Assembly (NCBI GenBank): GCA_964554215.1 | Contig: CAZKND010000037.1 | Coordinates: 1 to 12,722, forward strand | Source: CAYLJV01 sp964554215 | GTDB lineage: Archaea; Hadarchaeota; Hadarchaeia; Hadarchaeales; JAGGTB01 | DNA: 12,722 nucleotides | Reading direction: 5' to 3' | Shown: one piece after another, positions 6,280 to 12,722 of the stretch | Numbering within the stretch: position 1 is the stretch's first letter | How the letters are laid out: every line of letters starts with the position of its first letter | Notes under the pieces: model-generated | The model's input: only the letters and a program-made list of their open reading frames with translations | Databases searched by the model: none | What the model was told of the DNA's origin: nothing | Made by a program: the position numbers and the translations under genes

Positions 6280-7962
6280 ATGTTGGAATTTTGGAAAGAA
6301 TGGATAAGCGAATATGAATATATGGACTACTCTTTTACGGGGTACTTAATCAGAATAGTACTTCCCTTCTTTCTTCTATCAGCTGCAATGGTTACGCTTG
6401 GCATACTTTTTTCAGAAATATTGTCCTTTTTTCGTTTTCTTCTTTACGGATTGGCTGGCTCTTTGGTAGTATTAGGGATAGTTTACCCTAAGATTTGGGC
6501 GAGCACGCGTCGGAAAGAACTGGAACAGAATTTACACTTATTTATAACACATTTTGGGGTTCTAGCGGAGACTGGTATGGAAAGAGCGACTATATTCCAA
6601 ATACTTGCAAAAAAGAAAGAGGAATTTGGCCCTTTAGCAGATATCGCAAATCAACTGAATACATTGGTGAATGTTTGGAATCAAAGTCTGGATCAGGCTT
6701 GTAGACAAGTAGCTAAAAACACTCCAAGTGAGAAAATATCGGATTTTCTAGAAAGAATGGCTCATAGTGTGGAGGCAGGTCAAGAATTGGATCAATTTGT
6801 GATGGAAGAACAAAAAGAATTGATGTCGGACTATGAAGCGATGTATAAGGAGTCTTTGGAAACTGTAATGGAAATACGTGATCTTTTTACCTCGATACTA
6901 TTAGCTATAGTTTTTTTAGTGGTTTTCTCGGTTTTGATACCTGTTATTTCGGGTATTTCACCTTTGTTTCTTTTAGGGGTAGCTATATCGGTTTTCATAG
7001 CGAGTGAAGCAGGTTTTCTTCTTGCAACGGAGTTTGTTTTGCCGGATGATCCAATTTGGGGTGGAATAGATTTCACTACTTCTAGAGAGATTAAGATAGG
7101 CATTGGTGAGATTGTTAGTATACTGGCATTTGCGGGGTTGAGCATCTTTTCAATCTCTCAACTGCTCTTTCAAGTCCCATTTTCATCAAATCCACTCCCT
7201 TTAGTTTTCTATATAGGTGCTCCTTTGACACCCCTGATTATTCCGGGTATAATGGCTTGGTCGGAAGAGAAAAAAATCATAGATAGGAATAATCACTTTC
7301 CGAATTTTATACGGTCTCTTGGAACCATCGCAGAAGCAAAGCAGACCACTTTAGGAACTGCGTTGTCGGACTTAAAAAATAAAGACTTCTCAGAATTAAC
7401 GGAGAATATACGTAGTCTATTCAAAAGACTTCAAAGCAGAATAGAAGAGAAGAGAGCGTGGACGATATTTTCTGCGGAGACGGGAAGTTTCCTGATTTGG
7501 AAGTTCGTTGACATGTATTTCGAGGGCGTTGAGAACGGAGGGAATCCCAAGAAACTGAGTGAACTTATCTCTGACAATTTTAAAGAAGTGATTAGGATCA
7601 GAAAGGGAAGATATGCTCGTGCAGGAAACATTATGGGCATGGTTTATGGGATGTCTGTAGGTGTTATAGCAGCTATTTTCATTGGTTATTATTTAACAAC
7701 GGAGATGATAGATGTAATAGGATCAGCTTTAACTGGTGAATTAGAGGGTATTTTTTCCTTAGGGGTATATGATGTTCCCGGGACCTATTTTTTACTCTTG
7801 CTTATGGTTCTTACTAATGCTCTTGTTGGAGGATTATTCATTAGATCTGCTAAGGGAGGTCACGAACTCCTTAGTTTTCTCCATTTTACCATCTTGTTAT
7901 GGTTTGGTCTTTTAGTGGGTAAGTTTGTGGAGTATGGTATAAGTGGATTTATAGGGATTTAG
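6280..7962 (+). CDS. arlJ: Archaellum platform membrane protein ArlJ (FlaJ)
   Basis: ArlJ is the polytopic inner-membrane platform on which ArlI acts to assemble and rotate the filament. The 560-residue protein has about nine predicted membrane helices, near residues 23-45, 52-73, 202-224, 227-250, 276-297, 305-327, 449-471, 501-523 and 528-550. Two cytoplasmic, mostly helical T2SSF-type domains lie at about 74-200 (NLHLFITHFGVLAETGMERA) and 328-448 (FPNFIRSLGTIAEAKQTTLG). The positively charged loops between helices fit a cytoplasmic location. The length matches the long haloarchaeal type. The ATG at 6280 is supported by GGAGAGG 6 bases upstream. Unlike the usual arrangement directly after arlI, it is separated by 180 bp with a putative terminator and promoter, so its expression may be controlled independently. 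Confidence 0.95.
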   Translation: MLEFWKEWISEYEYMDYSFTGYLIRIVLPFFLLSAAMVTLGILFSEILSFFRFLLYGLAGSLVVLGIVYPKIWASTRRKELEQNLHLFITHFGVLAETGMERATIFQILAKKKEEFGPLADIANQLNTLVNVWNQSLDQACRQVAKNTPSEKISDFLERMAHSVEAGQELDQFVMEEQKELMSDYEAMYKESLETVMEIRDLFTSILLAIVFLVVFSVLIPVISGISPLFLLGVAISVFIASEAGFLLATEFVLPDDPIWGGIDFTTSREIKIGIGEIVSILAFAGLSIFSISQLLFQVPFSSNPLPLVFYIGAPLTPLIIPGIMAWSEEKKIIDRNNHFPNFIRSLGTIAEAKQTTLGTALSDLKNKDFSELTENIRSLFKRLQSRIEEKRAWTIFSAETGSFLIWKFVDMYFEGVENGGNPKKLSELISDNFKEVIRIRKGRYARAGNIMGMVYGMSVGVIAAIFIGYYLTTEMIDVIGSALTGELEGIFSLGVYDVPGTYFLLLLMVLTNALVGGLFIRSAKGGHELLSFLHFTILLWFGLLVGKFVEYGISGFIGI

Positions 7963-8033
7963 AGGAAAAATTAAATAAAAGAAAAATTAACCATTAATAA
8001 AATATAATTGATAAAGAAACTTTAGGTGGAAAA
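7963..8033 (+). promoter_or_regulatory. Promoter region of the response regulator gene
   Basis: This short A-rich gap contains TATA-like candidates at 7968-7979 (AAATTAAATAAA) and 8000-8008. GGTGG at 8025-8029 lies 4 bases before the ATG at 8034. The more upstream TATA candidate leaves room for the ribosome site on the transcript. Confidence 0.4.
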
Positions 8034-9041
8034 ATGTCAGATGCAGGAAAAAATTTCACTCCAACCATTTTGGTTGCAGATGATGATCAGGAAGTTATAG
8101 AATCAATTAAAATAGCGTTAGAAGGTGAGGAATATGAAGTCATTTCAGCCAATACCGGAGCTGAAGCTCTATCTGAGTTTAAAGAAAATGATGTTGATAT
8201 TGTCGTTTCGGATATAAAAATGCCTGAAATGGATGGTCTGGAACTTTTAAAGAATGTCAAGGAATCTTCCCCGTCGACCAAAGTGATTATGATGACGGCT
8301 TATGCCTCAGTAGATACAGCAGTTGAGGCGATGAAAGAGGGTGCGAGCGACTATATTAGAAAACCTATGGATGTGAAGGATATAAAGACGACAATATTAG
8401 GTTCTGTAGAAAATCTTGAGATTGAAAAGTTTGGAGAAGAAGCGTCAGAGATTAAGAAGGGGCGAGGAGAGGATAAACCTTATCAGACGTTCCAAAGGTT
8501 AGTTGAGCAGGGAAAAAGAGGGCTCTTTATAACAGAAGATGATCCGGAAGAAGTAAGAGATACTTATGATTTGGATGAGGAAGTAGATTTCGTCGATTTA
8601 TCGAGCGATGAAAAGGAAGAAATTGATTTAGATGAGTTAGAGGATATTATAAAATCAAAAATATCTGAACATGGTAATTTAGTGATATTAATAGATGCTC
8701 TAAATAGTATATTGGATTATAACCCCATTGAAGATTTTAAGGAATTTATAAACAGGATAGAANNNNNNNNNNNNNNNNNNNNNNNNNNNNNNNTTATTAC
8801 ACAATTATCACAACAAGATGAGGGAGTTACTTTTACCACTCTCTCCAATGAAGCTGGTATTAATGACTCTCCGAAGTTAAGTTTCCACTTGAAGAAGTTG
8901 GAAGAAAAAGGACTGATAGAAAAAGACGATGAAAGAAGGTATCATTTAACCAAAGCAGGGGAAGATGCCTCTGAGACCTTAGAGAAACTAAGAGAGATAC
9001 GTGGCGAAGGATTTGGACAAATCACTTGGATACCTAGATAG
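8034..9041 (+). CDS. Response regulator: receiver, DUF835-like domain and (across a gap) winged helix
   Basis: Residues 10-125 form a receiver domain with the acidic pair Asp16/Asp17, phosphoacceptor Asp60 in SDIKMPEMDG, Thr88 in MMTAYA and Lys110 in RKP. All are intact, so it should accept phosphate from a histidine kinase. Residues of about 150-243 resemble the archaeal DUF835 domain (GLFITEDDPEEVRDTY, then LVILIDALNSILDYNP, a Walker B-like strand). Its usual C-terminal part is missing. After 31 N bases the same frame continues with an ArsR-like winged helix (TTLSNEAGI, PKLSFHLKKLEEKGLIEKD, RRYHLTKAG). If the gap length is right, this is one DNA-binding regulator. If not, it is two incomplete genes joined by the assembly. 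It lies next to arlJ on the same strand, so archaellum control is a reasonable guess. Confidence 0.75.
   Translation: MSDAGKNFTPTILVADDDQEVIESIKIALEGEEYEVISANTGAEALSEFKENDVDIVVSDIKMPEMDGLELLKNVKESSPSTKVIMMTAYASVDTAVEAMKEGASDYIRKPMDVKDIKTTILGSVENLEIEKFGEEASEIKKGRGEDKPYQTFQRLVEQGKRGLFITEDDPEEVRDTYDLDEEVDFVDLSSDEKEEIDLDELEDIIKSKISEHGNLVILIDALNSILDYNPIEDFKEFINRIEXXXXXXXXXXXITQLSQQDEGVTFTTLSNEAGINDSPKLSFHLKKLEEKGLIEKDDERRYHLTKAGEDASETLEKLREIRGEGFGQITWIPR
8763..8793. other. Assembly gap (31 N) inside the response regulator gene
   Basis: Thirty-one consecutive N interrupt the coding sequence. The length is not a multiple of three, but the frame before and after it agrees when all 31 are counted. 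The true length and content are unknown. The residues expected here, the end of DUF835 and helix 1 of the winged helix, would probably need more than 10 codons. Confidence 0.98.
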
Positions 9042-9074
9042 GAACGTTCTAAGTGGTCCGAAAATCTTAGATTC

Positions 9075-9091
9075 AAAAATTAAAATTTTTT
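9075..9091. terminator. A/T hairpin between convergent genes, probable two-way terminator
   Basis: AAAAATT at 9075-9081 and AATTTTT at 9084-9090 form a perfect inverted repeat with a two-base centre, giving T-runs on both strands. It lies at the junction of the converging response regulator (ending at 9041) and tandem-receiver gene (ending at 9080), and overlaps the end of the latter. It probably stops transcription from both sides. Confidence 0.5.
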
Positions 9092-9910
9092 AGTTTCTGC
9101 GATTTCAATTATTTTTCTGGCCAAAGTGCTGTAGTCATTTTCAGGGTCACCACTTCTCAATACTACGTGGTCTCCTCCGAGTTCAAGACCTTTTTTTGCT
9201 TCATTTTTATTTTCTTTCTTAGTGAATATTATGAACGGTATTTCGTTGTGTTTGTTTTCCCGCAATATTTTCAAAAAATCTAGAACTGTTCTTTCAGAAA
9301 TTTTTATGCTCGAAACAATTAAATTGTGATCTCTTTCATCCATTTTTTCCAACGCTTTTTCAACTGATTCTGCGGGTTCAATCTTTAATCTACCATCGCT
9401 TTCCTCAAGAAATGTCTTTGCTTCTCCCAAAACTTGGGTGTCCCCATTTACAAACAAGACATCGATTTGGACTTCACTTTCCAGTTCATCCGAGACAACT
9501 GTTTTTCCTGATTCTTCCTCCTGTTTCCCTTTAAGAGTTTCTTCGATATTCTCAGCTAAAACACTGTAAGTTTCTTTGGGATCCATCCCTTTTATTAGAA
9601 AATGGTTTGCTCCGTATTCTGAGACTTTTTCATGTATCTTATTTCCTCCATATCCAGTGAGCATGATGAAAGGTATGTCGTTGCCCTTACCTCGAACCCT
9701 CATTAGAAACTCTAATCCGTTTACTTTAGGCATTTTGTAGTCGGATACAATTATGTCATAGTTTTTTCTCTTCATTTTCTTCATAGCTTTTTCCGCGGAG
9801 TCTGTTGTGTCAATCCTAAAGTTTTTATTTTCTCTTTTGAGAAAGATTTTTGCTTGTTCCAAAATATCGGTGTTATCGTCTACAAATAAAATATCCAAAT
9901 AAGTCCCCAT
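9080..9910 (-). CDS. Tandem receiver-domain protein with a degenerate second receiver
   Basis: The 276-residue protein consists of two receiver (CheY-like) domains and no output domain. The first (residues 5-127) has Asp11/Asp12, phosphoacceptor Asp57 in VSDYKMP, Thr85 in LTGYG and Lys107 in IKGMDP. It is therefore complete and phosphorylatable. The second (147-272) keeps the fold pattern and Thr230, but Asn155/Gly156 replace the acidic pair, Ser201 replaces the phosphorylated Asp, and Arg252 replaces the Lys. Both end in a similar segment (KGMDPKETYSVL and RSGDPENDYSTL), so an internal duplication is likely. The KGxDP form is typical of receivers linked to archaeal PAS kinases. No good ribosome site precedes the ATG at 9910, so a leaderless transcript is possible. 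The partner kinase is not in the window. It may be a signalling adaptor or phosphate sink. Confidence 0.9.
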   Translation of the reverse strand: MGTYLDILFVDDNTDILEQAKIFLKRENKNFRIDTTDSAEKAMKKMKRKNYDIIVSDYKMPKVNGLEFLMRVRGKGNDIPFIMLTGYGGNKIHEKVSEYGANHFLIKGMDPKETYSVLAENIEETLKGKQEEESGKTVVSDELESEVQIDVLFVNGDTQVLGEAKTFLEESDGRLKIEPAESVEKALEKMDERDHNLIVSSIKISERTVLDFLKILRENKHNEIPFIIFTKKENKNEAKKGLELGGDHVVLRSGDPENDYSTLARKIIEIAETKKF

Positions 9911-10052
9911 GTTAATTTATATGTCGAAGTTTCTTTTTATCTTTTTAATATTGGAAGTTAGGACCATTTAAATTTCTAATAGGTCGTTGGATAGAATAAT
10001 TTTTCGAAAAGGATAACTAAGATTAACCTAAAAAAGAAATTGGTGGAAATAA
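9911..10052. promoter_or_regulatory. Divergent promoter region, tandem-receiver gene and HD gene
   Basis: This 142-bp AT-rich stretch separates two divergently transcribed genes. ATTTAAATT at 9966-9974 is a symmetrical TATA-like candidate. TTTTTATCTTTTTA at about 9933-9946 could serve the minus-strand gene. GGTGGA at 10042-10047 is the ribosome site of the HD gene. No other reading frame of note is present. Confidence 0.4.
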
Positions 10053-10625
10053 TTGCTGGATTTGCTGAAAAGACTAAATAAGCTAAAAAGAACTCCGAGG
10101 ATAGGCTGGATAGAAAGTAAAATAAACCCTCGGGAAGCAGAAGATGTTGCTCAACATAGTTTTGAAACATCGGCAATAACTCTCTTATTAGCTCAAAAAG
10201 TAGAGGACGAAATAGATGAGGATAGAGCTACGAAAATGGCGGTTTTGCACGATTGGTCTGAATCAGTTACGGGAGATTTTTCGAAGGATCAGACAGAATC
10301 TATTGGGAAATCTAGAAAGATAGAAATGGAGAAAAAGGCAATTAAAAAAATATTACCTGATGACTTATCAGGTACAGAATCTTTTTTTGAAATCTGGAAA
10401 GAATATACGGAAAAGAAGACTAAGGAAGCAAAACTTGTCTTCGTAGCGGATAGACTCTCTATACTATTAGAAGCTAACTACCTCATCAATCAAGGTGAGA
10501 AAAATAAAAAATTAAAAAAAATATGGGAAGATGTGCGCTCTGAATTAACCGATTTCACTAACGAATTTTCTTTTTTGACCGACCTGTTGGAATCCTTGGA
10601 TCAAGACACGCCCTTCGAAGATTGA
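10053..10625 (+). CDS. HD-domain 5'-deoxynucleotidase-like protein (YfbR/HDDC2 family)
   Basis: This is an HD-family metal-dependent phosphohydrolase. Relatives (YfbR, HDDC2) remove phosphate from deoxynucleoside 5'-monophosphates in the cytoplasm. The 190-residue protein has the family pattern: LKRTPRIGW at residues 11-19, His35 in VAQHSFETS, the HD pair His66/Asp67 with Glu70 in LHDWSES, Asp75 in TGD, and a final metal-binding Asp133 in VADRL. ILPDDL near 100-105 and the helix IWKEYTEKKTKEAKLV also fit HDDC2. The start is TTG at 10053, 5 bases after GGTGGA (10042-10047). Another TTG at 10062 is possible, and no suitable ATG exists upstream. Substrate specificity cannot be read from the sequence. 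It ends 2 bases from the convergent acetyl-CoA synthetase gene. Confidence 0.85.
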   Translation: MLDLLKRLNKLKRTPRIGWIESKINPREAEDVAQHSFETSAITLLLAQKVEDEIDEDRATKMAVLHDWSESVTGDFSKDQTESIGKSRKIEMEKKAIKKILPDDLSGTESFFEIWKEYTEKKTKEAKLVFVADRLSILLEANYLINQGEKNKKLKKIWEDVRSELTDFTNEFSFLTDLLESLDQDTPFED

Positions 10626-10627
10626 TT

Positions 10628-12622
10628 TTAGAAATCAAATTCTTCTGGACCTGTGTAACCCACTGTTTCTGCTAGGTCTTTGAGGCACTCAGGGTTGCTA
10701 GCGGTTGTCATGTCGCCTAATTCTTCGTCTTTAACGAGGCCTTTTAGGAATCTCCTAATCACTTTTGCACTTTCTGTCTTTGGCACATCCGAAACGAAGT
10801 ATATCTCTTCAGGTGTAGCTACTGGACCTACCTTATCTCGGACCTTTTTCACGATTTCTTTTTCCAATTCTTCTTCGGTTTTGTCGGTTTCTGCAAGTAT
10901 TGCGAAGACTGCTGGAACTTCTCCTTTTACGTCATGAGGTTCTCCTACTACAGCTACTTCTACGATTTCGTCTATTTCGCTTACAGCATCTTCTATTTCG
11001 GCTGTTCCAAGTCTGTGTCCCGAGACTTCTAGAAGGTCATCGATTCTACCGGTTATTTCGATGAGTGGTTTTCCGCCTATGGTCATGTCTGTTTTTCTTC
11101 CTCCGTCTCCGGAGAAGTAAATTTCGTCTCCGTATTCTGACCAATATTCTTCTTTGTATTTTTCTGGTGCTTCGTATACCCCTCTCAGCATTCCGATGCC
11201 GAACGGGTGTTTTTGCACGACTTTTCCACTCTCATTTTGGTCAACCGGTTCTCCTGTAGCGTCCAAGACATCGTATTCTATTCCTGGTAATGCTACTCCT
11301 GCTACTCCTGGAACAAACGGTCCAATTCCGGGCAGGGATGTTAGTAAAATTCCTCCGGTCTCTGTCTGCCAATAGGTATCTACGATTGGGCATCGTCCTC
11401 CGCCCACTTCTTCGAAGTACCAGTTCCAAGTGTTTGGATCTATAGGTTCTCCGACTGAACCGAGCAATCTCAAAGAGTCCAAATCGTGTTTCTCTATCCA
11501 TTCTTCGCCTTTTTCTCTCAACGCTCGAATTGCTGTCGGTGCGGTATAGAAGATGTTGACTCCGTATTTTTCTATAATTCTCCAGAACCTGTCTGGGTCT
11601 GGATAATATGGAGAACCTTCATACCATAGCGTTGTTCCACCGTTTAGAAGTGGACCGTACATCGTGTAACTGTGTCCCGTAATCCAACCAATATCAGCGG
11701 TCGAGAAGAATACATCTTGCGGATGTAGGTCAAATACCCACTTAGTAGTCAGAGCCGCTTGGGCTGCATATGCTCCACAAGAGTGTTGAATCCCTTTTGG
11801 CTTGCCAGTGGTTCCACTCGTATAGAGTAGGAATCCAGTATCTTCGGCTTCCAAAGATTCTGGTTCGCAGTGTGGCTCTTCATCTTCGGTCAAATCTTCG
11901 AAATAGTGGTCTCTTCCTTCTTCCATCGATGGGTCAGAACCTAGTCTGTTGGCTACAATACACTTGTCAGCGCCTACTTCGTCTAGAACTGAATTTATCT
12001 TTTCTTTTAGTTCTATTTCGCTTCCGCCTCTGTAGAATCCGTCGGCAGTAATCAATACTTCGGATCCCGCATCTTCCATTCTTTCTTTGACAGCATTTGG
12101 ACTGAATGCGGTATACACTATAGAGTGCCAAGCTCCAATTCTTTGACACGCTAAAGCTGCGATAGCTGTTTCTGGAATCATTGGCATCCAGAAGGTGACT
12201 GCGTCACCTTTTTCGACACCTTGCTCTTTCAGTGCATTCGCGAATTTATTGACTTCCCGATAGAGATCTTGGTAAGTCAATATTCTTTTTTCTTCTTCAA
12301 GTGGTTCTGGTTCCCATATTATAGCTGCTTTGTGTCTTCGTTCTTCTAGATGTCGATCGATGCAGTTGTATGCTAGGTTTGTTTCACTTCCAATGAACCA
12401 ATTGTAGTATGGTGGGTCCCATTCTTCGATTTCGTCCCACTCTTTGAACCAATCCAAAGCTTCTTTCACTTTCTCTGACCAGAACTCTTTCGGATCTTCA
12501 GCAGCTTCTTTGTATATCTCTTCGTCATCTAGATATGCTCTATCTTTCATTTCCTCTGAAGGCCAGTAGACATTTTCTTTCTCCGGATCTTCTTTTACCC
12601 ATTGTTTTCCTGAATCTTCCAT
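10628..12622 (-). CDS. acs: Acetyl-CoA synthetase (AMP-forming)
   Basis: The enzyme makes acetyl-CoA from acetate, ATP and CoA through acetyl-AMP in the cytoplasm, allowing acetate uptake or salvage. At 664 residues it has full family length. Motifs in order are the N-terminal segment with SYNC-like AYNCIDRH (84-91), the phosphate-binding loop YTSGTTGKPKG (267-277), DTYWQTETGG (415-424) with Trp418, SGDGGRKTD (504-512), hinge and CoA region GRIDDLLEVSGHRLGTAEIE (525-544), and PKTESAK (614-620) with Lys620. Trp418 lies where Acs restricts the pocket to acetate or propionate. The usual PKTRSGK motif is changed at two positions but keeps the lysine. The ATG at 12622 lacks a well-placed ribosome site, although AGGAGAGTGA lies 29-38 bases upstream. 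A propionyl-CoA synthetase is the less likely alternative. Confidence 0.95.
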   Translation of the reverse strand: MEDSGKQWVKEDPEKENVYWPSEEMKDRAYLDDEEIYKEAAEDPKEFWSEKVKEALDWFKEWDEIEEWDPPYYNWFIGSETNLAYNCIDRHLEERRHKAAIIWEPEPLEEEKRILTYQDLYREVNKFANALKEQGVEKGDAVTFWMPMIPETAIAALACQRIGAWHSIVYTAFSPNAVKERMEDAGSEVLITADGFYRGGSEIELKEKINSVLDEVGADKCIVANRLGSDPSMEEGRDHYFEDLTEDEEPHCEPESLEAEDTGFLLYTSGTTGKPKGIQHSCGAYAAQAALTTKWVFDLHPQDVFFSTADIGWITGHSYTMYGPLLNGGTTLWYEGSPYYPDPDRFWRIIEKYGVNIFYTAPTAIRALREKGEEWIEKHDLDSLRLLGSVGEPIDPNTWNWYFEEVGGGRCPIVDTYWQTETGGILLTSLPGIGPFVPGVAGVALPGIEYDVLDATGEPVDQNESGKVVQKHPFGIGMLRGVYEAPEKYKEEYWSEYGDEIYFSGDGGRKTDMTIGGKPLIEITGRIDDLLEVSGHRLGTAEIEDAVSEIDEIVEVAVVGEPHDVKGEVPAVFAILAETDKTEEELEKEIVKKVRDKVGPVATPEEIYFVSDVPKTESAKVIRRFLKGLVKDEELGDMTTASNPECLKDLAETVGYTGPEEFDF

Positions 12623-12722
12623 GTGGTCTATTACATTTTTGCTAATTTTTTCACTCTCCTTTTTGTTTTGATTTAGTATCTTTCATTAATGAATTCAGTC
12701 CTCTGTTTTTTAACATTTCTTC
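12623..12722 (-). promoter_or_regulatory. Upstream region of acs with a strong unused ribosome site and a palindrome
   Basis: On the minus strand AGGAGAGTGA (12651-12660) is an excellent Shine-Dalgarno sequence, but it is too far from the ATG at 12622. A 7-codon GTG reading frame (12654-12631) follows it directly, and an in-frame ATT at 12646 lies at good spacing. TTCATTAATGAA at 12682-12693 is a perfect 12-bp palindrome that could be a regulator site. No clear TATA box was found. Confidence 0.4.

Noticed and set aside
6831..7145. Minus-strand reading frame of 104 codons inside arlJ
   Set aside because: It lies wholly within a convincing membrane protein gene and shows no independent signals.
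10680..12051. Several 64-93 codon plus-strand frames opposite acs
   Set aside because: They are antisense to a full-length enzyme with all motifs present, lack ribosome sites and do not resemble proteins.

Overview
The window looks like euryarchaeal DNA. It carries an archaellum (archaeal flagellum) motor gene set, short A/T-rich promoters, T-tract terminators and Shine-Dalgarno sites of the GGAGG/GGTGG type. ArlF, ArlG, the long ArlI proteins (about 565 residues) and the long nine-helix ArlJ (560 residues) resemble the haloarchaeal/methanogen type. The DNA is fairly AT-rich, and the proteins are rich in Glu, Asp and Lys, which hints at a salt-adapted relative of that group. That placement is an inference. 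A 31-base run of N inside one gene shows that this is a draft, gapped assembly.

Layout. Positions 3-122 hold the last 39 codons of an unidentified gene, followed by T-tracts and a 331-bp AT-rich region. Positions 454-6099 form a tight plus-strand operon: arlF, arlG, arlH, a first arlI, a small highly charged protein of unknown function, and a second full-length arlI. The genes sit 1-23 bases apart or overlap. After a 180-bp gap with T-tracts and two perfect inverted repeats, arlJ (6280-7962) follows, apparently with its own promoter. Next comes a response regulator (8034-9041) with a receiver domain, a DUF835-like domain and, beyond the N-run, a winged helix. A convergent minus-strand gene (9080-9910) encodes two receiver domains in tandem, the second without its phosphorylation site. 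Divergent from it is an HD-domain 5'-nucleotidase-like gene (10053-10625), which ends 2 bp from the convergent acetyl-CoA synthetase gene (10628-12622).

How the genes fit together. ArlF and ArlG form the stator-like part outside the membrane. ArlJ is the membrane platform, ArlI the motor and assembly ATPase, and ArlH its regulatory ATP-binding partner. The response regulators next door are plausible controllers of expression or of motor behaviour. No archaellin, prepilin peptidase, ArlC/D/E or Che gene is visible, so these would lie elsewhere.

The most unusual point is that two intact, clearly paralogous ArlI ATPases are encoded in one operon, separated by a small charged protein, while ArlJ has been detached. 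This could mean a two-ATPase archaellum motor, or a second ATPase for another filament. The HD nucleotidase and acetyl-CoA synthetase look like ordinary metabolic neighbours.
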